This document shows, piece after piece, positions 36,650 through 46,718 of a stretch of DNA of 64,000 bases. The stretch is from contig WYBW01000037.1 of assembly GCA_011525685.1 (NCBI GenBank), positions 35,767 through 99,766 on the forward strand. Reading direction: 5' to 3'. Both the position numbers and the translations under genes were made by a program. The DNA is from Verrucomicrobiia bacterium (GTDB taxonomy: Bacteria > Verrucomicrobiota > Verrucomicrobiia > Limisphaerales > JADLHS01). The notes under the pieces are model-generated. The model was not told the origin of the DNA, ran no database searches, and saw only the letters and a program-made list of their open reading frames with translations. Positions within the stretch are counted from its first letter, which is position 1. Every line of letters starts with the position of its first letter.

Positions 36650-38157
36650 GCCAAACTGTTGATGCACGACACGAGCCGGGTCCCGTCGCGTTCATCATTT
36701 TTGGCGGTGCCGGGGATTTGACGTGGCGCAAGTTGATCCCGTCGCTTTTCACTCTGCACCTGAACCGAAGCCTGCCGGACAAGTTTGCGATCATCGGCGT
36801 GGATCGCGCGGCATTGAGCGATGAAACCTTGCGAAAGCGGCTTCACGAAGGTGTGCGCCGGTTTTCCAACCTCGGCTCGACCAAGGCGGCGGATTGGAAA
36901 ACATTCGCCGCGCACATCAGTTACCAGCGGGGCGATTTTGCCGCAGCCAAGACTTACGCGGTTCTGGCCAGAAGATTAGCCGCGCTGGACGAAGCTTGGA
37001 ACGCAAAGTCGGTTCGCATTTTCCATCTCGCCACGCCGCCTTCACTAATCGGAGTGATTTCCAAATCCCTCTCCGCTGCCGGCTTGGCTCGTGAGAGGCA
37101 GCGCGCCCGGATTGTCGTCGAGAAGCCGATTGGGTCGGACCTGGAATCCGCGCGCCGCCTGAACCGTACGCTCACGAAATACTTTCACGAGTCGCAGGTC
37201 TTTCGGATCGATCATTATCTGGGTAAAGAAACGGTTCAGAACATTCTGGCGTTCCGTTTTGCCAATCCGATGTTCGAGCCGGTCTGGAACCGGCGATACG
37301 TGAATTATGTGACGATCACCGTCGCCGAGGAGGTCGGGGTTGGACATCGTGGCAAGTATTACGAACAGGCCGGCGAACTGCGCGACATGATGCAGAATCA
37401 TTTGATGCAACTGGTCTGTCTCGTGGCGATGGAACCACCCGTGTCGTTTAGCGCCGACGAAATCCGCGGCAAGAAAGTCGCTGTGCTGCACGCGCTTCGT
37501 CCGTTCTCGCACGACGAGGTGCAGGCCAGCACGGTGCGCGGCCAGTATGGACGCGGGACCATTCAGGGAAAACGTGTGCGCGGTTATCGCGAGGAGCAAG
37601 ACGTTGCACCGGATTCGCACACGGAAACCTACGTCGCGCTCCAACTGTTCGTGGACAACTGGCGCTGGCAGGATGTGCCCTTTTACTTGCGCGCGGGCAA
37701 ACGGATGCCGCGACAACTGACGGAGATTGTCATCCATTTCCGCCCGGTGCCGCATCGCTTGTTTCCATCCGACGCTGTGCCCGACTGGCAGCCGACTCGC
37801 GTAATCATGTCCATCCAGCCGGACGAGGGCATTGTACTGCGATGCTATGCAAAACAACCGGGCAGCCCGATGCGCTTGCGCCAGGTGGACATGCGGTTCA
37901 GTTATCGAGAAGCGTTCAAGACCCCTTCGCCTCCGGCCTACGCTACATTACTCCAGGATGTCATGGTCAACGACGCGACGCTGTTCATGCGCAACGACCA
38001 GGTGGAGGCGGCGTGGGCCGCGTTGATGCCGGTGATCGACGCTTGGAGTGCAACGCCGGCAGGGGATATCTCGAATTATGCGGCTGGTACCGACGGCCCC
38101 GAATCGGCCAAACAATTGATCGAGCGCGCGGGCCACGCGTGGAGTCCCATCGCATGA
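36646..38157 (+). CDS. zwf: glucose-6-phosphate 1-dehydrogenase
   Basis: A 503-residue G6PD that oxidises G6P to 6-phosphogluconolactone. IIFGGAGDLTWRKLIPSLF is the nucleotide-binding motif and RIDHYLGKETVQN is the substrate-binding active site with the catalytic His/Lys. The start overlaps the gnd stop; an ATG at 36634 is internal to gnd. The end overlaps the ROK kinase start. No 6-phosphogluconolactonase gene is in the window, so hydrolysis is spontaneous or encoded elsewhere. Confidence 0.96.
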   Translation: MSQTVDARHEPGPVAFIIFGGAGDLTWRKLIPSLFTLHLNRSLPDKFAIIGVDRAALSDETLRKRLHEGVRRFSNLGSTKAADWKTFAAHISYQRGDFAAAKTYAVLARRLAALDEAWNAKSVRIFHLATPPSLIGVISKSLSAAGLARERQRARIVVEKPIGSDLESARRLNRTLTKYFHESQVFRIDHYLGKETVQNILAFRFANPMFEPVWNRRYVNYVTITVAEEVGVGHRGKYYEQAGELRDMMQNHLMQLVCLVAMEPPVSFSADEIRGKKVAVLHALRPFSHDEVQASTVRGQYGRGTIQGKRVRGYREEQDVAPDSHTETYVALQLFVDNWRWQDVPFYLRAGKRMPRQLTEIVIHFRPVPHRLFPSDAVPDWQPTRVIMSIQPDEGIVLRCYAKQPGSPMRLRQVDMRFSYREAFKTPSPPAYATLLQDVMVNDATLFMRNDQVEAAWAALMPVIDAWSATPAGDISNYAAGTDGPESAKQLIERAGHAWSPIA

Positions 38158-38840
38158 AAATCCTCGTGATCGACATCGGTGGCACCCATGTGAAGGTGCT
38201 GGCTACCGGCCACCGGAAGTTTGTGGAGATTCCGTCCGGACCAAAAATGACGCCCGCGAAAATGGTTTCCGCGGTGCGAGCCGCCACGGAAGGTTGGAAT
38301 TACGAGGTCATCTCAATTGGCTATCCGGGTGCCGTTGTCCACGGTCGTCCTTTCACGGAACCGCACAATTTAGGCTCCGGTTGGGTGGGGTTTAACTTCA
38401 GAAAGGCATTCGGCCGGCCGGTAAAAATTATCAACGACGCCGCCATGCAAGCGCTGGGCAGTTATCAAGGCGGGCGGATGCTGTTTCTTGGATTGGGCAC
38501 GGGGCTTGGCTCGGCGCTCATCGTTGAAGACGTTTTGGAACCGATGGAACTGGCGCATTTGCCCTACCGAAAGGGACGTAGTTACGAAGACTATGTGGGA
38601 CTGGCGGGATTGGGGCGGCTCGGCAAAAACAAGTGGCGTCACCAGGTCAAAGAGGTCGTTAAACAACTCAAGGCTGCATTGCAGGCTGACTATGTAGTGC
38701 TCGGCGGCGGCAATGCCCGGCTGCTCAAGGAACTTCCGCCAGGCACGCGCCTGGGAAATAATGCCAACGCATTCCAAGGCGGATTTCGACTTTGGAACAA
38801 GCGTTACAGCGGTTCTACTCCTGATCGATTCGTCCACTAA
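38154..38840 (+). CDS. ROK-family sugar kinase, polyphosphate-glucokinase-like
   Basis: A 228-residue ROK/actin-like kinase. VIDIGGTHVKVLA is the phosphate-1 motif. ISIGYPGAVVHGRP and NDAAMQALGSYQGG (catalytic Asp) follow, with FLGLGTGLGSAL as the second phosphate loop and YVVLGGGNARL near the C-terminus. The short size and placement resemble polyphosphate glucokinase, but the zinc-binding CxCGxxGC loop of many ROK kinases is absent. Its overlap with zwf and the downstream glucoamylase argue for glucose as acceptor. Confidence 0.8.
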   Translation: MKILVIDIGGTHVKVLATGHRKFVEIPSGPKMTPAKMVSAVRAATEGWNYEVISIGYPGAVVHGRPFTEPHNLGSGWVGFNFRKAFGRPVKIINDAAMQALGSYQGGRMLFLGLGTGLGSALIVEDVLEPMELAHLPYRKGRSYEDYVGLAGLGRLGKNKWRHQVKEVVKQLKAALQADYVVLGGGNARLLKELPPGTRLGNNANAFQGGFRLWNKRYSGSTPDRFVH

Positions 38841-38866
38841 CTCATGACCCATGAAAACATCCTGAC

Positions 38867-41269
38867 GTGAATCCAACCGAACATTCCGTCGCCTTCGGCG
38901 CGCCTGGTATCGCGCCGCGTTGGACATCCAGCGCCAAGGAAGGTCTTGGCACCGCTTATCATACGAGTTGCCGGGTCTGGTTCACGTTGAGCCACGGCAT
39001 CGTCAACGAAATCTATTACCCGACCGTTGACCAGCCAAACACGCGCGATTTTCAGTTCCTGATCAGCGGCGGGAAAACATTCTGTCACGAGGAAAAGCGA
39101 GACCTGGATCACAGGATTGAATACCCGGAACGTGACTGTCCATTCTACCGGCTCACCAATTCGGAGCGCGGCGGCCGCTACCGGCTGATCAAGCATGTCT
39201 TGACCGATCCGCACCGGTCGGTGCTGCTCGTGCATACCAAGATCGAGGTGTTCGATAAGTCATTACGTGGAAAGTTGCATCTCTACGCACTCCTGTCGCC
39301 ACACATTGCGCGCCAGGGCGCGGGCAACTCCGGTCGGTGCTCCGAAGTGGGCGGCAACAAATTGCTTCATGCCGAGCGCAACAATGTTCATCTGGTCATG
39401 GGATGCAGTGCAGGATTTTCGCGGCGGTCGGTCGGCTTCGTCGGGGCAAGCGATGGTTGGCAGGATTTGATGGATAATTTCAAAATGGATTGGGAGTTTC
39501 AGGCTGCGGAGAACGGCAACATTGCGTTGATCGGGGAAATCAATCTTCAGGACGGCGATGAATTTGCGATCGCGATTGCCCTGGGCGGAAGTTACCAGAG
39601 CACAGTGGCGAAGTTGCTGCAATCGCTGGCGGAACCCTTCGAAGTTCACCGCGAAGCTTACGTTCGACAGTGGCAACGCACGGTTATCAATCCGAAGTAT
39701 GATTTCAGCGATCACACGTCAGACGGCGGTTCCATGTATCGCTTGAGTCGCTGCATCCTGCTCGCCCATGAGGACAAAATGTTTCAAGGCGCGTTGGTCG
39801 CGTCGATGAGCATCCCGTGGGGGGAAACCAAGGACGACAAAGATCTCGGCGGTTATCATCTGGTTTGGACCCGTGACCTGGTGCAGAGCGCGACCGCACT
39901 TTTGGCGACGGGCCAGACGGGTACGCCTCTGCGGGCCTTGATCTGGCTTGCGGCGATTCAACTGCCGGATGGACGGTTTCCGCAGAATAGTTGGATCAAT
40001 GGCCAAATGTATTGGTGCGGAGTGCAACTCGACGAGGTCGCCGCCCCTATCTTGTTGGCGTGGCGTTTGCATAGCGCAGGCGTCACTCTGGGACGATTCG
40101 ATCCGAGCGTCATGATTTTCCGGTCAGCGGGGTTTCTCATCAGGCACGGGCCGGTAACCGCACAGGATCGTTGGGAGGAAAACGCTGGCTATTCACCTTC
40201 GACGCTCGCCACGGTGATTGCCGGCCTGGTTTGTGCGGCCGAATCCGGCAGGCAGTGCCATGACACGGGCACCGCGGAATTTATTCTGGAGTATGCTGAT
40301 TGGCTGGCCGCGCATGTTGAAGAATGGACCGTGACTACAACTGGCGAGTTGGTCGAAGGCTTTCGGCGTCACTACATTCGGATCAATCCAACTGATCTTC
40401 AGACGCCTGATCCGCACGCTGATCCCAATACAACGATACTCGGAGTCGCCAATGGCGGCGGCCTTCATCCAGCAAGGAACATTGTCGGCGGCGATTTTCT
40501 TCATCTGGTGCGGCTGGGTATTCGTGCCGCGAACGATCCCATCGTGCGCGACTCGCTCGAAGTCATTGATCGCGTGCTCAAGCGGGACCTGCCGCAAGGA
40601 CCGGGCTGGCGTCGCTACAATCACGATGGCTATGGGCAAAAGGATGACGGCAGCGCGTTTGATGGAACGGGCGTCGGCCGTTCGTGGCCTATCTTGACGG
40701 GTGAGCGCGGCCACTACGAACTCGCTGCTGGACGCGATCCCATGCCGTTTATCGTGGCGATGGAAAAGTTTGCCAACGCTGGTGGCATGATCAGCGAGCA
40801 GTTGTGGGACGCGGCCGAGCTGCCGAAGGCGCATATGCGCCGAGGCCTGCCAACGGGTGCGGCCATGCCATTGTGTTGGTCACATGCTGAATATGTCTCG
40901 CTCGTTCGCAGCACCCACGACGGCATCTGTTTCGATCGCGTCGAGCCCGCCTTTCAGCGTTATGTCGTCAAGCCGGTGCGGAGCTGGCATGAAATCTGGA
41001 GCTTCCGCCATCCCCTTCGCCGTATGTCTCTTGGGAAAATCCTGCGCATCATCGTAACGGCGGAGGCAACCGTCGTCTGGTCGGCCAATGATTGGGCGAG
41101 CACCAACAGCGTAGATACCACTAATAACAGCACACTGGATTTGTGGTTCGCAGATCTTCCCACGGAGAAGTGCCCGGGTGGTACGATGATCGAGTTCACG
41201 TTTTTCTGGAAACAAGATCAGCGCTGGGAAGGCAGGAATTACGCAGTAGTGGTCGGCGAGCTAAAGTAA
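38867..41269 (+). CDS. glycoside hydrolase family 15 glucoamylase/glucodextranase-like
   Basis: An 800-residue enzyme that should release glucose from alpha-glucans. The N-terminal beta-sandwich (about residues 1-270) contains GLGTAYHTSCRVWFTLSHGIVNEIYYP. The (alpha/alpha)6 catalytic domain has HLVWTRDLVQSATAL, the glutamate in VQLDEVAAP, and SEQLWDAAELP with the second acidic residue. No signal peptide is visible, so an intracellular glucan such as glycogen is likely. The start is GTG, 26 bp after the ROK kinase; a five-codon ORF begins at 38851. Confidence 0.92.
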   Translation: MNPTEHSVAFGAPGIAPRWTSSAKEGLGTAYHTSCRVWFTLSHGIVNEIYYPTVDQPNTRDFQFLISGGKTFCHEEKRDLDHRIEYPERDCPFYRLTNSERGGRYRLIKHVLTDPHRSVLLVHTKIEVFDKSLRGKLHLYALLSPHIARQGAGNSGRCSEVGGNKLLHAERNNVHLVMGCSAGFSRRSVGFVGASDGWQDLMDNFKMDWEFQAAENGNIALIGEINLQDGDEFAIAIALGGSYQSTVAKLLQSLAEPFEVHREAYVRQWQRTVINPKYDFSDHTSDGGSMYRLSRCILLAHEDKMFQGALVASMSIPWGETKDDKDLGGYHLVWTRDLVQSATALLATGQTGTPLRALIWLAAIQLPDGRFPQNSWINGQMYWCGVQLDEVAAPILLAWRLHSAGVTLGRFDPSVMIFRSAGFLIRHGPVTAQDRWEENAGYSPSTLATVIAGLVCAAESGRQCHDTGTAEFILEYADWLAAHVEEWTVTTTGELVEGFRRHYIRINPTDLQTPDPHADPNTTILGVANGGGLHPARNIVGGDFLHLVRLGIRAANDPIVRDSLEVIDRVLKRDLPQGPGWRRYNHDGYGQKDDGSAFDGTGVGRSWPILTGERGHYELAAGRDPMPFIVAMEKFANAGGMISEQLWDAAELPKAHMRRGLPTGAAMPLCWSHAEYVSLVRSTHDGICFDRVEPAFQRYVVKPVRSWHEIWSFRHPLRRMSLGKILRIIVTAEATVVWSANDWASTNSVDTTNNSTLDLWFADLPTEKCPGGTMIEFTFFWKQDQRWEGRNYAVVVGELK

Positions 41270-41298
41270 CGGTCCATCTGCGATGCACAAAATCAAGA

Positions 41299-41982
41299 AT
41301 GAGCGCGATCCAGAGCAAAACGAAAACTGCCGGCGACGAAGGAAGGCGGACGCCAACGGCAGAATCTTCGCCCATTGTTCTGACGGTTGGGCATTCCACA
41401 CGCACGCTCGATGAATTCATCCGCCTGTTGCAGGCACACGGTGTGTCTCGCGTGGTAGATGTGCGTACGGTGCCGCGCTCGCGGCACAATCCACAATTCA
41501 ACAAGGCTTCGTTGCCCCGGGCATTGAAGAAAGTCGAGTTGGGATACATTCACCTGCCGGGACTCGGCGGTCTGCGTCACGCGAAGCGTGATTCGCTCAA
41601 TGTGGGCTGGCGAAATGCCTCGTTTAGAGGATTTGCCGATTACATGCAGACGCCAGACTTTGAGGAGAGCCTGGAAGAATTGATCCAGTTGGCGACCGAG
41701 GAGCGGGTCGCCTTGATGTGCGCGGAAGCGGTGCCGTGGCGATGTCATCGCTCACTGATCGCGGATGCCTTGCTGGCTCATGGAATTCGCACCGAGGACA
41801 TCATGAGTCTGACTCGCCGTCAGGTTCACACCCTCACGCCCTTTGCTAAGGTTCGGGGAAGCACCATCACATATCCGGCGGAAAACCAGCGGAGCACTCA
41901 AAAGAAGTCGCCGCTGAAACAATCCCGGCGACGGCCAATTGAGAAAAACGAATTGAGGAGACGACCTCCATCTCGGCCATGA
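41299..41982 (+). CDS. DUF488 protein (larger, COG3189/COG5483-like form)
   Basis: A 227-residue DUF488 protein distinct from the short YeaO-type copies. LTVGHSTRTLDEFIRLLQAHGVSRVVDVRTVPRSRHNPQFN is the family start. CAEAVPWRCHRSLIADAL contains two cysteines and an arginine typical of this branch. The C-terminal 40 residues are Lys/Arg-rich and look disordered. The ATG at 41299 avoids overlap with the glucoamylase. It overlaps the uracil-glycosylase-like gene by ATGA. Function is unknown. Confidence 0.87.
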   Translation: MSAIQSKTKTAGDEGRRTPTAESSPIVLTVGHSTRTLDEFIRLLQAHGVSRVVDVRTVPRSRHNPQFNKASLPRALKKVELGYIHLPGLGGLRHAKRDSLNVGWRNASFRGFADYMQTPDFEESLEELIQLATEERVALMCAEAVPWRCHRSLIADALLAHGIRTEDIMSLTRRQVHTLTPFAKVRGSTITYPAENQRSTQKKSPLKQSRRRPIEKNELRRRPPSRP

Positions 41983-42518
41983 TCGCGTACAAAACCTCCA
42001 AGAATGCGAAAATCCTTTTCGTGGGGATCAATCCGCATCCCGGTTCGTATCGGCGCGGTGTGCCTTTTTCCAACAACAAGATGTTTTGGTATCTGCTCAA
42101 TCGGGCCGGTTTGCTGAATGAAATTGAAAGCGATCTCAAGAGTGACGAATCGCTCAAGCACATTTACGACACGAAGTTCCTTTCGAAATACGGGTTAAAT
42201 TTTGTGAACCTGGTGGACCGTCCCACGATAGACGTGACAAAACTCACCCGAGGTGAAGAGCAAGCGGGCATAAAGCGAGCGCTGGACGCCATTCGAACTT
42301 ACAAACCCAAAGTGGTTTGTTTCATCGGCAAGATCGCTCTCAATAAATTTCAAGGCAGTCGCGCATGTGACTACGGCTGGCAGAAGGACATCGGGAATGC
42401 CAGAGTTTATCTGATGCATTTCCCGATCCGTGGTCCTGCGTCCATCCGCGTAAGAGAACTAAGAGAGGTGAACCGAGCCAGTGCTCGTCCCTTGCGACTC
42501 CAGAAAGCAAAGCGATGA
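41979..42518 (+). CDS. Mug/TDG-like uracil-DNA glycosylase family protein (copy 1)
   Basis: A 179-residue protein of the UDG superfamily resembling mismatch-specific Mug/TDG. ILFVGINPHPGSYRRGVPF is the motif A equivalent (GINP). FVNLVDRPT and the late strand VYLMHFPIRGPASIR correspond to the family's later conserved strands. The catalytic step is excision of uracil or thymine from mismatches; the exact base is unknown. It sits between DUF488 and ackA with overlapping codons. The second copy is at 57104-57703. Confidence 0.82.
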   Translation: MIAYKTSKNAKILFVGINPHPGSYRRGVPFSNNKMFWYLLNRAGLLNEIESDLKSDESLKHIYDTKFLSKYGLNFVNLVDRPTIDVTKLTRGEEQAGIKRALDAIRTYKPKVVCFIGKIALNKFQGSRACDYGWQKDIGNARVYLMHFPIRGPASIRVRELREVNRASARPLRLQKAKR

Positions 42519-43759
42519 GCCAAGAGTCTGAATCGTTCAAGAATGTCGGCCGTACGCGGCGCGCTCAACGATTCGTTCTGGCTCTCAATGCTGGTTCTTC
42601 GAGCCTGAAGTTCGCCCTCTTTGACGGTGGTACGGCACCAGTTCGCATTCTCTCTGGAGCCATTGACCGCATCGGGCTGCCAAAGGCGACATTCACCCTG
42701 AGAAAGGTCGAGGGCCAGCAAACTGAACGCGCGGAAGTTTCTGCGCCAAACCATGTGAGCTGCTTGGACTATCTTCTGGCGCGGCTCGCCGAAACGACTG
42801 GAGCAGTTGGCTTCCGAGCGATCGGTTATCGCGTCGTTCATGGGGGCGAACGCTATACACAGCCGCAACTCGTGACGCCCGAAACGATGGATGAACTGCG
42901 GCGGATAACCTCGTTTGCGCCAGAACACTTGCCTGCGGAAATCGCTGTAATCGATGCACTGAACGAACGATTTCCATACGTTCCGCAAGTCGTTTGCTTC
43001 GACACCGCGTTCCATCGCGACCTGCCGCGAGTGGCGCGCCTTCTTTCCATTCCGCGACGCTACGAAACGGCGGGCGTTCGGCGTTACGGCTTCCACGGTT
43101 TGTCTTATGAATTCTTGATGCAGGAACTGGCGCGCGTCGCCGGCCAAGAGTCCGCGAATGGTCGTATCATTCTCGCTCACCTTGGGAACGGAGCGAGTCT
43201 CGCCGCGGTGCGCGGCGGCCAAAGTATCGACACGAGCATGGGGTTTTCGCCTGTCGCGGGATTGGTAATGGGACGGCGTTCTGGTGATCTCGATCCAGGA
43301 TTGGTCGCGTACTTGGCAAGCACAGAAGGCATGACGCCGCAGCAGTTCCACGAACTGGTGAACCACCAGTCCGGTCTTCTGGGCGTGTCTGAAATTAGTT
43401 CGGATATGCGGGAGTTGCTCGCTGGGGAGAAAACCGATGCGCGCGCCGCTGAAGCGATAGCGCTTTTCTGTTACCAGGCTAGGAAATGGATTGGCTCCTT
43501 TGCCGCCGCCCTCGGCGGAATGGACACGCTAGTTTTTTCTGGCGGCATCGGTGAACACTGCCCGTCCATTCGCGCGCGTATCTGCGATGAGTTAGACTTT
43601 CTGGGTATCGATCTGAACGAAGCGCACAACGCGAAGAATGCGCCACTGATTTCGACGAACACTGCTCGAGTTGCCGTGCGCGTAATCAAGACCGACGAAG
43701 AACTGATGATTGCGAGTTCAGTCAGCCAAGTCCTTGGCGCGCATACAAAGGAGAATTGA
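42515..43759 (+). CDS. ackA: acetate kinase
   Basis: A 414-residue acetate kinase that makes ATP and acetate from acetyl phosphate. [15 protein letters not shown] is the N-terminal phosphate motif. [11 protein letters not shown] holds the catalytic Asp, and [23 protein letters not shown] and [13 protein letters not shown] are all conserved. It overlaps mug at its start and meets the phosphoketolase two bases after its stop. A 147-bp degenerate fragment homologous to its codons ~73-123 occurs at 49824-49970. Confidence 0.96.
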   Translation: MSQESESFKNVGRTRRAQRFVLALNAGSSSLKFALFDGGTAPVRILSGAIDRIGLPKATFTLRKVEGQQTERAEVSAPNHVSCLDYLLARLAETTGAVGFRAIGYRVVHGGERYTQPQLVTPETMDELRRITSFAPEHLPAEIAVIDALNERFPYVPQVVCFDTAFHRDLPRVARLLSIPRRYETAGVRRYGFHGLSYEFLMQELARVAGQESANGRIILAHLGNGASLAAVRGGQSIDTSMGFSPVAGLVMGRRSGDLDPGLVAYLASTEGMTPQQFHELVNHQSGLLGVSEISSDMRELLAGEKTDARAAEAIALFCYQARKWIGSFAAALGGMDTLVFSGGIGEHCPSIRARICDELDFLGIDLNEAHNAKNAPLISTNTARVAVRVIKTDEELMIASSVSQVLGAHTKEN

Positions 43760-43761
43760 CC

Positions 43762-46128
43762 ATGAAGACGAAATCAAAATCGCTCACCCCGGACTTATTG
43801 CGCAAGATGGACGCTTATTGGCGCGCCGCAAACTATCTCTCCGTTGGCCAAATCTATCTCTACGACAATCCGCTGCTGAAGAAGCCTCTCAAGCTGGCAC
43901 ACATCAAGCCGCGTTTACTCGGGCACTGGGGCACGACGCCAGGGCTGAATTTCGTGTATGTCCATTTGAACCGCGTCATCAAAGAATACGATCTCAAGAT
44001 GATCAACGTCACTGGGCCGGGCCATGGCGGGCCGGGACTGGTGGCGAACGCTTATTTGGAAGGCACCTACAGCGAAGTCTATCCCAACATCACGCAAGAC
44101 GAAAACGGGATGCAACGGCTGTTCAAACAGTTCTCCTTTCCCGGTGGCATTCCGAGTCACGTTGCGCCCGAAACGCCCGGTTCGATTCACGAAGGCGGCG
44201 AGTTAGGTTATTCGTTGTCGCACGCTTTCGGCGCAGCGTTCGATAACCCCGATCTGCTTGTCGCGTGCGTCGTTGGCGATGGCGAAGCGGAAACCGGCCC
44301 GCTCGCCACAAGTTGGCACTCGAACAAATTTCTTAACCCGGTGCATGACGGCGCGGTGTTACCTATCCTGCACCTGAATGGCTACAAGATTGCCGGCCCC
44401 ACGGTCCTGGCGCGCATTCCCCGCGACGAACTGGAAGCGCTCTTTCGCGGCTACGGTTACACTCCGTATTTTGTCGAGGGTGATGATCCTATGAAGATGC
44501 ACCAACTAATGGCTGTTACTCTGGACGCCATCGTAGCCGACATTCGCCGCATTCAACGCGATGTCCGTACCAAGGGGTTCAAGACACGGCCGAGTTGGCC
44601 CATGATTATTTTGCGCTCTCCCAAAGGTTGGACCGGCCCGAAAATTGTGGACGGCAGATTGACCGAGGGGACATTCCGTTCGCATCAGGTTCCAATGGGC
44701 GAAATGAATCGTGCGGGGCATGTGAAGCTCTTGGAAAAATGGATGAAAAGCTATCGGCCACGGGAGTTGTTCGACAAAACTGGCACGTTGCGTTCCGAAC
44801 TCATGGAGTTGGCCCCGAAAGGCGCGCGCCGCATGAGTGCCAATCCGCACGCCAACGGCGGTCTCCTGCTGCACGACCTGCGCCTGCCGGAGTTCCATAA
44901 CTATGCGATGAAGGTGCCAAAGCCCGGTGTCGTGAACGGCGAAGCCACCCGCGTCCAGGGCCAGTTCATTCGCGACGTGATTAAACTGAACCCGAAAAGC
45001 TTCCGCGTGTTCAGCCCGGACGAAACAACATCGAATCGCTGGGGCGCATTATTCGAGGTTACGAACCGTTGCTCGACTGCCGAAATCATTGCCATTGACG
45101 ACCACATCGCGCCCGATGGCCGCGTGATGGAAATGTTGAGCGAACACCAGTGCGAAGGCTGGCTCGAAGGTTATTTGCTCACGGGCCGCCACGGATTTTT
45201 TTCCTGCTACGAGGCCTTCATTCACATCGTTGATTCGATGTTCAACCAGCACGCCAAGTGGCTCAAGGTCGCGAATGATCTCCCCTGGCGCCGCCCCATT
45301 GCCTCGCTGAACTACCTGCTCACGTCACACGTCTGGCGGCAGGACCACAACGGCTTCAGCCATCAGGACCCGGGCTTCATCGACCATGTGGTGAACAAGA
45401 AAGCGGAAATCATTCGCGTCTATCTTCCGCCTGACGCCAACACCCTGCTCTCTGTCACCGACCACTGCCTGCGCAGCCGCAACTACGTCAATGTGATCGT
45501 TGCCGGGAAACAACCCGCGCCGCAGTGGCTCGAAATGGATGCAGCCATCAACCACTGCTCCGCTGGAATCGGCATCTGGCCTTGGGCGAGTAACGACCAG
45601 GGCGGCGAACCGGATGTCGTGATGGCGTGCGCCGGGGACGTGCCGACACTTGAAACTCTGGCCGCCGTTGAGTTGCTGCGGAAGCATTTCCCCCAATTAA
45701 AAGTCCGGGTGATTAACGTCGTTGATTTAATGAAGCTCCAGCCACGGAGTGAACATCCCCACGGTTTGAGTGACAGAGATTTTGACGTGCTCTTCACGAC
45801 CGACAAGCCGATTATCTTCGCCTACCACGGCTACCCGACGCTGATTCATCGCCTGACCTATCGTCGCACCAACCACTCAAACGTTCACGTGCGCGGCTAT
45901 AAGGAAGAAGGGACGACCACCACTCCGTTCGACATGGTGGTGTTGAACGATCTCGACCGATTCCATTTGGTGATGGATGTGATTGACCGAGTACCGAAAC
46001 TCGGTCCGAGCGCGGCCTACATCAAGCAGCTCCTGTCCGAAAAGCTCGTCGAGCATAAGCGTTACATCGCGGAGCACGGTGAGGACATGCCAGAGATTCG
46101 GAATTGGAAGTGGGGCGCAATCAAGTAA
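43762..46128 (+). CDS. xfp: phosphoketolase (xylulose 5-phosphate/fructose 6-phosphate)
   Basis: A 788-residue ThDP enzyme that cleaves Xu5P or F6P with phosphate to acetyl phosphate and GAP or E4[37 protein letters not shown] and the ThDP motif [21 protein letters not shown] are all intact, as is [10 protein letters not shown]. The ATG at 43762 is preferred to a TTG at 43756. Placement directly after ackA makes the acetyl phosphate to ATP link explicit. Confidence 0.97.
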   Translation: MKTKSKSLTPDLLRKMDAYWRAANYLSVGQIYLYDNPLLKKPLKLAHIKPRLLGHWGTTPGLNFVYVHLNRVIKEYDLKMINVTGPGHGGPGLVANAYLEGTYSEVYPNITQDENGMQRLFKQFSFPGGIPSHVAPETPGSIHEGGELGYSLSHAFGAAFDNPDLLVACVVGDGEAETGPLATSWHSNKFLNPVHDGAVLPILHLNGYKIAGPTVLARIPRDELEALFRGYGYTPYFVEGDDPMKMHQLMAVTLDAIVADIRRIQRDVRTKGFKTRPSWPMIILRSPKGWTGPKIVDGRLTEGTFRSHQVPMGEMNRAGHVKLLEKWMKSYRPRELFDKTGTLRSELMELAPKGARRMSANPHANGGLLLHDLRLPEFHNYAMKVPKPGVVNGEATRVQGQFIRDVIKLNPKSFRVFSPDETTSNRWGALFEVTNRCSTAEIIAIDDHIAPDGRVMEMLSEHQCEGWLEGYLLTGRHGFFSCYEAFIHIVDSMFNQHAKWLKVANDLPWRRPIASLNYLLTSHVWRQDHNGFSHQDPGFIDHVVNKKAEIIRVYLPPDANTLLSVTDHCLRSRNYVNVIVAGKQPAPQWLEMDAAINHCSAGIGIWPWASNDQGGEPDVVMACAGDVPTLETLAAVELLRKHFPQLKVRVINVVDLMKLQPRSEHPHGLSDRDFDVLFTTDKPIIFAYHGYPTLIHRLTYRRTNHSNVHVRGYKEEGTTTTPFDMVVLNDLDRFHLVMDVIDRVPKLGPSAAYIKQLLSEKLVEHKRYIAEHGEDMPEIRNWKWGAIK

Positions 46129-46139
46129 TCGACAGGAAG

Positions 46140-46718
46140 ATGATGCTCGCGCGCATTTATCTCATTCGACACGGCGAAACCGAGTGGTCGCTTTCCGGGC
46201 AACACACTGGGCGAACCGACCTTCCACTGACCGAGCAAGGCGAACGGGATGCGCGCAATCTTGGAGAACGACTGCGCGCCGCCAGCTTCAACCGTGTGTT
46301 CACCAGCCCGCGTCAACGGGCGCGACGGACGTGTGAATTGGCTGGGTTCGCTTCCGTTGCCGAAACTGAGCCGGACCTGGCGGAGTGGAACTATGGCGAC
46401 TACGAAGGACAGCGATCGGTGGACATTCTAAAAGGGCGACCGGACTGGAATCTGTTTCGCGACGGTTGTCCATGCGGCGAATCACCCGCGCAAGTTTCTG
46501 ACCGCGCTGACCGCTTCATTGCTCGTCTCCGTGCACTGGGGGGAAATGTCGCGCTTTTCTCGCATGGCCACTTCGGGCGCGCCCTGGCCGCGCGTTGGAT
46601 TGGATCGCCTGTGAGCCAAGCGCAGCATTTGCTCCTCAGCACAGCGTCGATCAGCATTCTTGGTTACGAACACAACCACGCCGACGAGCCGGTCATTGCG
46701 CTTTGGAACGCTGCATGA
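46140..46718 (+). CDS. histidine phosphatase/phosphoglycerate-mutase-like protein
   Basis: A 192-residue histidine phosphatase superfamily protein. IYLIRHGETEWSLSGQHTGRTDLPL carries the catalytic RHG, and FSHGHFGRALAARW the second conserved His. VFTSPRQRARRT adds the conserved arginine. It may be a cofactor-dependent mutase (GpmB-type) or a sugar phosphatase. It begins 11 bp after xfp and overlaps the ATPase start, so it is part of the same transcript. Confidence 0.88.
   Translation: MMLARIYLIRHGETEWSLSGQHTGRTDLPLTEQGERDARNLGERLRAASFNRVFTSPRQRARRTCELAGFASVAETEPDLAEWNYGDYEGQRSVDILKGRPDWNLFRDGCPCGESPAQVSDRADRFIARLRALGGNVALFSHGHFGRALAARWIGSPVSQAQHLLLSTASISILGYEHNHADEPVIALWNAA

Noticed and set aside
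35039..36667. 542-codon minus-strand open frame
   Set aside because: It lies entirely opposite gnd and DUF2945, which have clear family motifs. The translation is low in family-like signals and rich in His/Arg, a typical mirror of GC-rich coding DNA.
38851..38865. Five-codon leader ORF before the glucoamylase
   Set aside because: It is too short to support; the nearby GTG at 38867 fits the family N-terminus.
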